Source of the DNA: JABDJX01 sp039942715
GTDB taxonomy: Bacteria > Pseudomonadota > Alphaproteobacteria > Rhodobacterales > Rhodobacteraceae
Reading direction: 5' to 3'
NCBI GenBank assembly: GCA_039942715.1
Contig: JBDVBY010000003.1
Location: 124,001 to 188,000, forward strand
Length of the DNA: 64,000 nucleotides
Of the stretch, positions 25,433 to 33,882 are shown in pieces (position 1 is the stretch's first letter; every line of letters starts with the position of its first letter). A program made the position numbers and the translations under genes. Under the pieces are notes generated by a model. That model saw nothing but the letters and a program-made list of their open reading frames with translations. It did no database searches and was not told where the DNA came from.

Positions 25433-26360
25433 CGCGAAACATATTCGTGGCCACGGTCATGATGCGTGAGGTTTTCTGCGCCGGTTCATCTTCCGCGTCA
25501 TCACTAATCTCGTCTTGATCCGCTATCGGTTGGAACGGGCTAATCGCAGGAAAAGACTCTACGGTATTGGCCTTGATTTTGGCGCTTCTCCTTTTGGCTT
25601 TCCTGAAAGACGGCAAAACGGAAAACATCGAAGCTAATCCAAAAGCAATCATCCCCATCGAAGTCCAAAAGAGCACGCCTTGCTCAACAGAGTAATCAGA
25701 GCTCCCCTTACTTGAGCGGCTCTCAAGGTAGGGCGCCACAACCAACGCGTTTTCAACGAGTGTCACGCCCCTTCGCGCCAAAGGGTCTTTTGCACGCTCT
25801 AAGATCGTACTGCCCACTAAATGCGTTCCAGACAGATCAAACAACGGACCATTTGTCCCTAGTCCTATTTTCCAAGCATCCAAATCTGGTTGCTGAGAGC
25901 CTTGATCTGCTTCGAAAACCATTATCCCTAAGGGCACTTGCTCAATCTGCGCCAAAATCGCGTTGCGCCTGGCAATGGCGCCAGCTTCTGAGCGCGGCGC
26001 AGGTCGACGGCGCGTTTCGGAAAGACTTCTTGCAATCGGAAAGGACTCTCGGCTCACCGGATACAGCGGAATAATTTCGAGCAGCCGCGACGCACCATCA
26101 TTTCCAACGTCAATTTGTATTGAATCGTCCACTGCGGCCTCAGCCAGAACACGAATTTCGCTGAGTTCGTTTTCGTCTACAGCACTTGAAAATTTTTGCA
26201 CGATAACGCGCGATGGCATCTGAACCTTTTGCGCCAAAGCAGCTTCGGCATCCATCTGGTCCTGATGATACCCCAGCAAGATCGACGCGCCCAGACACAG
26301 CACTCCGGCTGTTAACCAAATGCTGGGAGACAACAGGAACCTGTTCAAAACCGTTAGCAA
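25416..26360 (-). CDS. Uncharacterised membrane protein with two membrane segments
   Basis: A 314-residue protein I do not recognise. It has a membrane segment near residues 12-32 (SIWLTAGVLCLGASILLG), a periplasmic stretch of about 185 residues with mixed alpha/beta pattern, a second segment near 225-248 (GVLFWTSMGMIAFGLASMFSV), and a cytoplasmic tail of about 65 residues that is first basic (FRKAKRRSAKIK), then acidic. This topology resembles periplasmic-sensing receptors but no output domain is present. The frame opens with TTG (26360) behind a GGGG run, so the start is uncertain. The gene converges on mipZ with a 17-bp overlap. Confidence 0.6.
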   Translation of the reverse strand: MLTVLNRFLLSPSIWLTAGVLCLGASILLGYHQDQMDAEAALAQKVQMPSRVIVQKFSSAVDENELSEIRVLAEAAVDDSIQIDVGNDGASRLLEIIPLYPVSRESFPIARSLSETRRRPAPRSEAGAIARRNAILAQIEQVPLGIMVFEADQGSQQPDLDAWKIGLGTNGPLFDLSGTHLVGSTILERAKDPLARRGVTLVENALVVAPYLESRSSKGSSDYSVEQGVLFWTSMGMIAFGLASMFSVLPSFRKAKRRSAKIKANTVESFPAISPFQPIADQDEISDDAEDEPAQKTSRIMTVATNMFRAKSRP

Positions 26361-26703
26361 CTTGGACCCCGTTAAACTCGGCTTAATGATCTTGCCAAAT
26401 GTGCCTGTTCAACAGGGCATTAAAGTGGCGCTTTCACGGTCTATTATTTTCAAATTGTGAACAGACTGTTTCATCAATAAATTTACGCAAAAATAGGCAC
26501 TTAGCATCAGACCGACTAGCAAGAGGCCATCTGAGTTTGTCTTTGACGTTCTTAACGAGGATGCCAGATCGCAAAACATATGGCTGTTTGAGCAATGGTG
26601 TTTCATGGCCTATTAGGTAAAAGCACCTTAAATTCACCACGAAGGTAAACTTAACTCCTCTCAAATCGAAGTCTGAATCAACGTTAAATCAAGGCACAGT
26701 AAT
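26361..26703. other. 343-bp AT-richer intergenic stretch before the oxidoreductase operon
   Basis: This is the longest gene-free stretch in the window. I find no convincing reading frame; the short frames lack ribosome sites and family resemblance. A TTGTGA-N17-TAAATT pair at 26455-26483 is a possible sigma-70 promoter pointing at the oxidoreductase genes, but it is only a pattern match. The lower GC content than its surroundings is visible by eye. It probably holds the promoters of both divergent genes. Confidence 0.4.
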
Positions 26704-27726
26704 ATGCGGGCAGCACTTATCGGATTGGGAATGGTCTCTCACACATACGGCCAGGCTATTCGAAATTCTGAAAAAGTGACTTTGTCGACGGTGTTTGCGC
26801 CAAGTGAAGACAGCCGACAGGATTTCACCACAGATTTTGTAGATGTCTGTGACAGTTACGCCCATAGCCTTGATGAAATCGCATCTAATCCCGACATCGA
26901 TTTCGTAATTCTGGCCACGCCACCGAATGCCCGAATTGAAGTTGTGCAAATGATGGCCGAGGCGGGCAAGCCAATCCTCATGGAAAAGCCGGTTGAGCGA
27001 ACACTGAAAAGCGCGACTGCCATCGTAGAGTACTGCGAAGCCAAGGGCGTTCCTTTAGGTATCATGCTGCAACATCGCGCGCGCCCTGTGGTTGGCCAGC
27101 TTATAGAAACGCTCGACACTCTTGGCGATGTGATAGCTGCCGAAATCACAGTGCCTTGGTGGCGACCACAGTCCTACTACGACGAGAACGGTCGTGGCAC
27201 ATATATTCGCGATGGCGGCGGCGTTATGATCAGCCAAGCGATCCATACGCTTGATCTGATGCTCGCCCTGACCGGTCCCGTTCAGGAAGTAACAGCAATG
27301 TGCGCCACAACAGGCTTTCACGATATGGAAGGCGAAGATTTTGTAACTGCTGGGCTCAAGTTTGAAAACGGCGCGGTGGGTAACCTATTTGCGACCACAG
27401 CAAGCTTTCCCGGACAAGGCGAGACAATAACACTGCATTGCAAAGAAGGGTCTGCACACCTTGCGGCAGGGCAATTGAATGTATCTTGGCATGACGGGCG
27501 CCAAGAACAGCTTGGTGAAGCTGCGGACAGCGGCGCGGGTGCTGACCCAATGGCTTTTACGTCTGACTGGCATCAAACAGTGATCGAAGACTTCGCCGAT
27601 GCCATAGGCGAAAATCGCGAACCTTTGATACCGGGACGCGCAGCTTTGGACGTGCACAAGTTGATCTCGGCCATTGAACAAGCCGGGCGCGACGGCGAGC
27701 GCGTCTACATCAAGGAATTCCCCTGA
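26704..27726 (+). CDS. Gfo/Idh/MocA family oxidoreductase (first of three)
   Basis: A 340-residue NAD(P)-dependent dehydrogenase acting on a sugar or cyclitol. The Rossmann start is RAALIGLGMVSHTY and the nicotinamide-side catalytic motif EKP is in ILMEKPVERT (about residues 97-106). The substrate-side block GGGVMISQAIHTLDLM carries the conserved His. The substrate is unknown. It starts a tight run: stop, one base, then the next oxidoreductase ATG. AAGGCA lies about nine bases before the ATG. Confidence 0.9.
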   Translation: MRAALIGLGMVSHTYGQAIRNSEKVTLSTVFAPSEDSRQDFTTDFVDVCDSYAHSLDEIASNPDIDFVILATPPNARIEVVQMMAEAGKPILMEKPVERTLKSATAIVEYCEAKGVPLGIMLQHRARPVVGQLIETLDTLGDVIAAEITVPWWRPQSYYDENGRGTYIRDGGGVMISQAIHTLDLMLALTGPVQEVTAMCATTGFHDMEGEDFVTAGLKFENGAVGNLFATTASFPGQGETITLHCKEGSAHLAAGQLNVSWHDGRQEQLGEAADSGAGADPMAFTSDWHQTVIEDFADAIGENREPLIPGRAALDVHKLISAIEQAGRDGERVYIKEFP

Positions 27727-27727
27727 T

Positions 27728-28729
27728 ATGCCATTCAAACTGGGTGTGATTGGTATTGATCACGGGCATATATTCGGCATGCTTTCCAATATGTTGGCGC
27801 AAGGGTGTACCTGCGACGCCTATTGGACCGACGGCCTTGCCGTCACGCAGACAAAGTTCACCGAGACTTTCCCAACACTGATAAGAGCTGCAGATCGCCG
27901 CTCGGTTCTTGACGACCCTGACATCAAAATGATCTTGATCTCGGCCGTGCCAGAAGATCGCGCAGGTTTCGCAGTCGAGGCCATGCGCGCAGGCAAAGAC
28001 GTGATGGTCGACAAACCGGGCTGTACAACGCTTGAGCAGTTAGCGCAGATCAAAGCGGTGCAAAAAGAAACGGGGCGCATCTGGACGGTGAACTTCTCGG
28101 AGCGCTTTCAAGTGCCTGCCGTTACGCGGGCAACAGAACTCGTCAAAGCAGGAGCCATCGGGAAAATCATCCAAACCGTCGGCTTGGGACCACACAAAAA
28201 GAACCTGAATACACGCCCGCCGTGGTTCTTTGAGCGTAAGCGCTTTGGCGGCATTTTGTGCGACATCGGCAGCCATCAGATAGATCAGTTCTTGCATTTT
28301 ACAGGAGTGAACGACGCCACGATCACCCACGCGTTGGCACAGAATACAACCATGCCCAATCAACCGGGCTTTCAGGATTTTGGCGAAATCGTTCTGCACG
28401 CGGATCAGGCGCACGGGTATATCCGTGTAGATTGGTTCACCCCCGACGGGCTGCCAACATGGGGCGACGGGCGGCTTTTCATCCAAGGCACCGATGGTCA
28501 GATCGAGCTGCGCAAATACACCGATATCGGCCGTCAACACACAACGAACAACCTTTACCTAGTGAATGGCACTAGAAACGAGTTGATCCCTTGCGATGAC
28601 GCTGGGCTTCCTTATTTCCCACGGCTTTGCGCGGATGTTCAGGATCGCTCTGAAACTGCCGTCAGCCAGTCACATACCTACACAGCTACGAGGCTTGCCA
28701 TTCAGGCGCAGAAGATGGCCGACGCATGA
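27728..28729 (+). CDS. Gfo/Idh/MocA family oxidoreductase (second of three, DKP variant)
   Basis: A 333-residue member of the same superfamily but clearly diverged from its neighbours. The N-terminus reads FKLGVIGIDHGHIFGML, with His-rich spacing where others have a plain GxGxxG. The EKP motif is DKP (VMVDKPGCTT). The substrate-side block GGILCDIGSHQIDQFLHFTG is complete, with the Asp/His pair. No signal peptide is visible. The ATG at 27728 immediately follows the previous stop, and its own stop overlaps the next start (ATGA at 28726), so translation is coupled. Confidence 0.88.
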   Translation: MPFKLGVIGIDHGHIFGMLSNMLAQGCTCDAYWTDGLAVTQTKFTETFPTLIRAADRRSVLDDPDIKMILISAVPEDRAGFAVEAMRAGKDVMVDKPGCTTLEQLAQIKAVQKETGRIWTVNFSERFQVPAVTRATELVKAGAIGKIIQTVGLGPHKKNLNTRPPWFFERKRFGGILCDIGSHQIDQFLHFTGVNDATITHALAQNTTMPNQPGFQDFGEIVLHADQAHGYIRVDWFTPDGLPTWGDGRLFIQGTDGQIELRKYTDIGRQHTTNNLYLVNGTRNELIPCDDAGLPYFPRLCADVQDRSETAVSQSHTYTATRLAIQAQKMADA

Positions 28730-29808
28730 AATTTCAAGTCGCGATAATTGGAGCAGGCATCGGTGCAGAACATCTCGCTGGTTTTGCCGCAGTCGCGAAC
28801 CGGTTCACGGTGAAAACGCTTTGTGATTTGGACATCGTGCGTGCACAGAACGTCGTCGCCGATAGAAAGTCTGTAGAAGTAGCAAGCAACCTATCGGCGG
28901 TTCTAGCCGACCCGGAAATCGACATTGTTGATATATGCCTGCCACCTCACCTGCACTTTGAGACGTGTCAAAAAGTGCTTAATGCCGGGAAGCATGCGAT
29001 CTGCGAGAAACCATTGGTCCCATCTTTGGCTGAAGCCGATGAGCTTGCCGACATTGCGGAGAAGGCCGGAAACCACATATTCCCGGTTTTTCAGTATCGT
29101 TATGGCCTAGGCACAGCCCAGCTTGCCGCACTATGTGACGCAGGACTTGCTGGGCGTTGTTTCGCTGGCACGCTTGAAACCCATTGGGACAGACCAGTCA
29201 GTTACTATGACGTTGAATGGCGCGGCACGTGGGCGGGCGAAAATGGTGGCGCACTTTTAGGCCACGCCATTCACATCCATGATCTGTTGCCGTCAGTGCT
29301 TGGCCCCGTCGCGCAGGTCTTTGCTGATGTCGCAACCCTTGTGAATGATATCGAGGTCGAAGATTGCGCTGCTCTATCTATTCGCATGCAAAATGGAGCT
29401 TTGATCACATCATCCGTCACTCTGGGCAGCGCAGAGAACACCTCACGCATGCGACTGATGTTTGAAGGGTTCACCGTGGAAAGCGATCACGCACCCTACG
29501 CACCGGCCAAAAACTCATGGCGATTTGTGGCCCGCGATCCTGTGAAACAAGAGCAAATCGACACTGTGCTTTCACATTTGAAGCCAGTCGAAAGCGGCTA
29601 CGCAGGTTTTTTCTCGGCCATAGCAGACGCACTAGATGGCGAACCGGGAAGCGAGGTAACACTGGCAGACGGGCGACGATCGCTTGAATTTGTCACCGCT
29701 GCTTACGCCTCAGTAAGACAAAACGCACCAGTAAAACTGCCCATAGAACCAAGCCATTCAATGTACGCCAGCTGGCAACCAAGAACCACAAAACATATCG
29801 TACGCTGA
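28726..29808 (+). CDS. Gfo/Idh/MocA family oxidoreductase (third of three)
   Basis: A 360-residue oxidoreductase with the Rossmann fold start FQVAIIGAGIGAEHLAGF, the EKP motif in AICEKPLVPS, and the substrate-side block NGGALLGHAIHIHDLLPS. It probably oxidises or reduces a hydroxyl on a sugar or cyclitol; the substrate is unknown. It overlaps the second oxidoreductase by 4 bp. A GC-rich hairpin (29826-29843) separates it from the kinase gene. Confidence 0.9.
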   Translation: MKFQVAIIGAGIGAEHLAGFAAVANRFTVKTLCDLDIVRAQNVVADRKSVEVASNLSAVLADPEIDIVDICLPPHLHFETCQKVLNAGKHAICEKPLVPSLAEADELADIAEKAGNHIFPVFQYRYGLGTAQLAALCDAGLAGRCFAGTLETHWDRPVSYYDVEWRGTWAGENGGALLGHAIHIHDLLPSVLGPVAQVFADVATLVNDIEVEDCAALSIRMQNGALITSSVTLGSAENTSRMRLMFEGFTVESDHAPYAPAKNSWRFVARDPVKQEQIDTVLSHLKPVESGYAGFFSAIADALDGEPGSEVTLADGRRSLEFVTAAYASVRQNAPVKLPIEPSHSMYASWQPRTTKHIVR

Positions 29809-29825
29809 AAGCGCGCTATTTGGGT

Positions 29826-29843
29826 GCAGCCCGGTGCGGCTGC
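29826..29843 (+). terminator. Hairpin between the third oxidoreductase and the sugar kinase
   Basis: Stem GCAGCC/GGCTGC (29826-29831 and 29838-29843), loop of six, followed by GGTTATTG. With no real T-run it would be at most a partial terminator that lowers transcription of the kinase and serB. Confidence 0.3.
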
Positions 29844-29883
29844 GGTTATTGTCCGCGACAAATCGAATAATGCAGAAACGAAT

Positions 29884-30798
29884 ATGACACCTGATATCCT
29901 ATGCCTTGGCGAACCGATGCTGGAATTCAATCAGCAATCAAACGGCACCTATCTTCCTGGCCATGGGGGTGACACATCGAACGCCGCCATCGCAGCCGCA
30001 AGGCAAGGCGCAAAGGTTGGGTATATTACCCACATTGGGCGCGATGCCTTTGGCGCATCCTTTATGGAGCTCTGGAAAAAGGAAGGTATCTCAACAGATA
30101 CCGTTAAACAGGTGCCGACGGCCCAAACCGGCATCTACTTTGTCACCCATGGCGAAGATGGTCACGAGTTCAGCTATCTTCGCGCAGGCTCAGCGGCCAG
30201 CCTCATGACACCGTCTGACTTACCAATTGAAGCGCTTCAGTCCACGAAAATTCTACATGTCTCTGGCATCAGCCAAGCTATATCCGACAGTGCAGCTGAT
30301 ACAGTCTTTGAAGCGATGCGGATCACGCGTGCAGCGGGTGGCAAAGTTTCCTACGATACGAACTTGCGATTGAAACTTTGGCCGCTTGATCGCGCCCGCG
30401 CGATCATCCATGCCGCTGTCGCACAGTCCGACATCATTCTGCCAGGCGAAGACGACGCTGCTCTTTTGACTGGCCACACTGATCCAAACGCCATCGTTGA
30501 TACATATCTCGCCCTTGGCGCGAGCGTTGTCGCACTTACCCTTGGGCCTGACGGTACTTTGGTTGCCACACCCGATGAGCGTCAGCATGTCCCAGGTCGC
30601 AAGGTAAATGCGATTGATGCGACGGGCGCAGGTGACACATTTGACGGCGCCTTTCTGGCACGGATAAGTGCGGGCGACACACCCTTTGAAGCAGCGCACT
30701 ATGCAAACGCGGCGGCTGCCCTTTCCACCCAAGGCTACGGCGGCGTTGCCCCGATGCCTATGAAAGCTGCCGTCGATGCATTCATGGCCGAGACGTAA
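29884..30798 (+). CDS. PfkB-family sugar kinase, 2-dehydro-3-deoxygluconate kinase-like
   Basis: A 304-residue ribokinase-fold kinase. The N-terminus LCLGEPMLEFNQQ and GGDTSNAAIAAARQGA are close to ketodeoxygluconate kinases. The catalytic signature DATGAGDTFDGAF holds the base Asp of GAGD. It would phosphorylate the C6 hydroxyl of a keto-deoxy acid for aldol cleavage. Context (three sugar oxidoreductases upstream) supports a sugar-acid pathway. I chose ATG 29884, the family start. The stop is directly followed by the serB ATG. Confidence 0.85.
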   Translation: MTPDILCLGEPMLEFNQQSNGTYLPGHGGDTSNAAIAAARQGAKVGYITHIGRDAFGASFMELWKKEGISTDTVKQVPTAQTGIYFVTHGEDGHEFSYLRAGSAASLMTPSDLPIEALQSTKILHVSGISQAISDSAADTVFEAMRITRAAGGKVSYDTNLRLKLWPLDRARAIIHAAVAQSDIILPGEDDAALLTGHTDPNAIVDTYLALGASVVALTLGPDGTLVATPDERQHVPGRKVNAIDATGAGDTFDGAFLARISAGDTPFEAAHYANAAAALSTQGYGGVAPMPMKAAVDAFMAET

Positions 30799-31665
30799 AT
30801 GATCATTTCTTTGATCGCACGCCCTGGCGGTTTGGACCCCGCCCTTGTGTCATCGCTGCAAGGCGCATTTGGCGCAATGGGTGACGCGCTATGGTTGTCT
30901 CCCGACGAAGCCATTGAATTTCCAGTGGCCGAGACGCCAATCAATCTTGAAGAAGTCCGCCGCGATATCGCACCCATGGGTGTTGACCTGAATTGTCTCG
31001 CTTCCGAAAACCGAAAGAAAACACTCCTGATCGCAGATATGGACAGCACCATGATAGGTCAGGAATGCATTGACGAATTGGCCGCAGAAGCTGGCGTTGG
31101 CCCACGCGTTGCAGACATCACTGCACGTGCGATGAACGGCGAACTTGATTTCGAAAAAGCCTTAATCGAGCGCGTTGGCCTTTTGCGCGATCTGCCATCC
31201 GACATCATCGAGCACGTGATCGACACCCGCATAAGTCTGGCAAGCGGCGGCAAAACGCTTGTCGCAACAATGAAAGCAAATGGCGCCCGTGCGGCTTTGG
31301 TTTCTGGTGGCTTTCTGCAGTTCACCTCAAGGATCGCCGCCGAGCTTGGCTTTGATGAGACACGCGCCAACAGGCTGTTAGAAGTGGACGGAAAGCTGAC
31401 AGGAGAGGTTGGCATGCCAATCCTTGGAAGTGACGCGAAGGTCGAAGCCTTGATGGATATTACCGACAATCAACCTGAGAATGCCGTCGCCGTTGGTGAT
31501 GGCGCAAACGATCTGGGCATGATTGAGCGCGCAGGTCTTGGGGTCGCACTTCACGCAAAACCTGTCGTCGCCGCCGCGGCCCCTTTGCGTATAGATCACA
31601 CCGATTTAACCGCACTGCTTTATCTCCAGGGGTACGCGCACGACGCTTTCGTTCACGACAGATAG
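30799..31665 (+). CDS. serB: Phosphoserine phosphatase SerB
   Basis: A 288-residue HAD phosphatase making L-serine from phosphoserine. Motif I is DMDSTMIGQE with the nucleophile Asp and acid Asp. The motif II Ser/Gly is in ALVSGGFLQFT, and motif IV is VGDGANDLGMI. The N-terminal 70 residues are the ACT-like part seen in longer SerB enzymes. ATG starts on the base after the kinase stop, so it is translated from the same message. Converges on thiQ with a 13-bp overlap. Confidence 0.93.
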   Translation: MIISLIARPGGLDPALVSSLQGAFGAMGDALWLSPDEAIEFPVAETPINLEEVRRDIAPMGVDLNCLASENRKKTLLIADMDSTMIGQECIDELAAEAGVGPRVADITARAMNGELDFEKALIERVGLLRDLPSDIIEHVIDTRISLASGGKTLVATMKANGARAALVSGGFLQFTSRIAAELGFDETRANRLLEVDGKLTGEVGMPILGSDAKVEALMDITDNQPENAVAVGDGANDLGMIERAGLGVALHAKPVVAAAAPLRIDHTDLTALLYLQGYAHDAFVHDR

Positions 31666-32336
31666 GCGGCCAATCCCGCTGGGGGGTGCGCAAAAAGTAC
31701 TTGCGTTTCAACCGGTGAGGCGACCATGCCATCTTTAACAAAGATCGCTTCTTTGGCAAACTTCTTGGCATCTTCCGGATCATGCGTGACCATTATCAGC
31801 GTCTTTTCGGGCATCAACGATGTTGCCATGGAAAGCATTTCCGACTTTAGCGCCGGACCAAGAGCCGAAAAGGCTTCATCCATCAAAACCACAGGTCTGT
31901 CCGTCAACAAAACGCGCGCCAAGGCCGCCCGGCTTTGCTGTCCACCTGACAAATCCTTGGGCTTGCGCGCTTCAAGGCCTGCCAAACCCACGCGCTCCAC
32001 TGCTTGTTTTGCTTTTTCCATAGCGTCTGACGCAGGCTTGGCCTGCGGACTGGCTCCAAGGGCGACGTTTGTCAGCACATCGAGATGCGGAAACAGGTTG
32101 TTATCCTGAAACAGCGTCGCCACTGGCCGCGCGCCCGGCGCAAGATGCGTGATATCGGAACTGTTCCATAAAACACGTCCACCGTCTGGGCTGTCGAAGC
32201 CTGCGATCAATGACAAAAGCGTGGATTTTCCGCTGCCTGATGGCCCAATCACCGCTGTCAGTCCGGGCTTGACGCTCATATCGGCGCGAAAGGCGAAATC
32301 GCCACGCATAAAACTCAGGTTTTCAATCGTCAGCAC
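31653..32336 (-). CDS. thiQ: Thiamine ABC transporter ATP-binding protein ThiQ
   Basis: A 227-residue ATPase subunit. Walker A GPSGSGKST, the signature LSGGQQSRAALARVL, Walker B VVLMDEAFSAL and the switch His (MVTHDPEDA) are all present. It powers thiamine and thiamine-phosphate uptake with ThiP and ThiB. I set the start at GTG 32336, which follows GAGGAATTGGCC and gives the family N-terminus LTIENLSF; this overlaps thiP by 14 bp. A longer frame starting at 32372 is not supported by homology. Confidence 0.9.
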   Translation of the reverse strand: MLTIENLSFMRGDFAFRADMSVKPGLTAVIGPSGSGKSTLLSLIAGFDSPDGGRVLWNSSDITHLAPGARPVATLFQDNNLFPHLDVLTNVALGASPQAKPASDAMEKAKQAVERVGLAGLEARKPKDLSGGQQSRAALARVLLTDRPVVLMDEAFSALGPALKSEMLSMATSLMPEKTLIMVTHDPEDAKKFAKEAIFVKDGMVASPVETQVLFAHPPAGLAAYLS

Positions 32337-33882
32337 GGCCAATTCCTCGGTCAAATCCCCAGAAAAGCGCAAAGCTCAGCACCAGCAAAACGACTGCAGC
32401 CCCGCCTGCATCATCCATCCGATAGGCTCCCATAAGGCGTTGGACTTGCAAAGGCAAAGTCGCGCCATTCGGATCAGCAAACAAAGCAATCACGCCCAGA
32501 TCACCCATGGAAAGCGCTGCAGAAAGGCCCGCAGCAAATCCCAAGGGGCGGCGAATGCGCGGCACGATCAACAGCCGCATCCGCGCCCAGCCAGTAAGTC
32601 CCAAGCTATCAGCCAAGCGCCCGTAGTCCGTTTCAATCGTGCGCATCGCCGGGATCATCGCGCGCAAAGCAAATGGGATCGTCACAATCGCATTCACTAA
32701 TGCTGTGACAGGCAAGGCCAGTGCTTCAGGGCGGACAAACGGGAAGATGAGAATGAACAGACCTGTGCCAACAACCAGAGGAGAAGCGGCAATAGCCAAA
32801 AGCCCTGCAGCTTCAATCCATCCGCCGTTTGGCCTTGCCGCCGCAATAGCCATCGCCAAAGAAAGAACAATGACAATTGTCGTAGACGCGAGCGCCACTG
32901 ACAGCGAGCGTACTGCGGAACTCCAAACAGAGGCTGGGAGGTCAGCAACGGCAGGAATGCCACGCAGAAACACAGCGCCAAGCGGCAACAGCAGAAAAAG
33001 GGCCGCAAAACCGATCGCCAAAACATCAAACCACCGCTGCCACACACCGTTCGCATCCCATCGCTGCGCTGGACGATCCATGCCTGCCCCAAAGCCAGCG
33101 CTCAAACCCATTCGCAACAAAACAAGGGCTGCAACAACGGTAATGCCAAGCTGTATCAAGGACAGAAACGCAGCCTTGGACAAATCAAACTCGAACCGAA
33201 GCGCTTGGTAAATAGCAAGTTCAACTGTCGTCGCTTTCGGTCCACCACCAAGTGTAAGCGCCACGGCAAAGCTAGTGGTACAAATTACGAAAATCACCAA
33301 AGCAGCGCCCGGCAGAACACGCCATAACATAGGGCGCTCTAGATGCATTTGGATTGCACTTGCATCCATGTCCAAAGATGCGGCGAGACGAAAGCGCTCT
33401 CCTGGGATGTCTTGCCAACCTTGCAAAACCAAACGCGTGGCCAGAGGCAGGTTAAAGAAAACATGTGCCAATACGACGCCGTGCAGACCAAAGATCGACA
33501 TCGGCTCGAACCCTAGGCCGCCAAGCACTGCATTCGCCAAACCTTCGCGACCAAAAATCGCCAAAAGCCCGAAGACCGCGACAATAACAGGGAGCAGAAA
33601 CGGTGCTCCAAGAAGCGTAATTAACATGCGACGCCCCGCGAACTTTCGTCGTGCAAGAGCTCGCGCTACAGGAATCGCTAAAATGCAACTTATGAGTGAT
33701 GACAAAAAAGCCTGCCAAAGCGTAAATCGCACCGCGGCCCAGTCGGCGGGAGACAGTCCCTGCCCCGGCTCAGCTTGCAAAAATACAGCCCCTGCCGTGA
33801 CAAGAATGAGCGCCGGGATCGCTACCGCAGCAACGATCCCGGCTGCAGGCCAAAAGCTTAGCGGCTGAGCGCGGTCAGCCAT
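32323..33882 (-). CDS. thiP: Thiamine ABC transporter permease ThiP
   Basis: A 519-residue membrane protein with about twelve segments, made of two fused permease halves each ending in an EAA-type loop (AASLDMDASAIQ in the first and LADSLGLTGWARMRLL in the second). This doubled architecture is typical of ThiP and Fbp-type ABC permeases. It overlaps thiB by 25 bp upstream and thiQ downstream, so all three are coupled. Controlled by the TPP riboswitch ahead of thiB. Confidence 0.92.
   Translation of the reverse strand: MADRAQPLSFWPAAGIVAAVAIPALILVTAGAVFLQAEPGQGLSPADWAAVRFTLWQAFLSSLISCILAIPVARALARRKFAGRRMLITLLGAPFLLPVIVAVFGLLAIFGREGLANAVLGGLGFEPMSIFGLHGVVLAHVFFNLPLATRLVLQGWQDIPGERFRLAASLDMDASAIQMHLERPMLWRVLPGAALVIFVICTTSFAVALTLGGGPKATTVELAIYQALRFEFDLSKAAFLSLIQLGITVVAALVLLRMGLSAGFGAGMDRPAQRWDANGVWQRWFDVLAIGFAALFLLLPLGAVFLRGIPAVADLPASVWSSAVRSLSVALASTTIVIVLSLAMAIAAARPNGGWIEAAGLLAIAASPLVVGTGLFILIFPFVRPEALALPVTALVNAIVTIPFALRAMIPAMRTIETDYGRLADSLGLTGWARMRLLIVPRIRRPLGFAAGLSAALSMGDLGVIALFADPNGATLPLQVQRLMGAYRMDDAGGAAVVLLVLSFALFWGFDRGIGRADD

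Noticed and set aside
26399..26620. Small 73-codon open frame in the AT-rich gap
   Set aside because: No ribosome site, no hydrophobic or domain pattern, and an equal frame exists on the other strand. Treated as non-coding.
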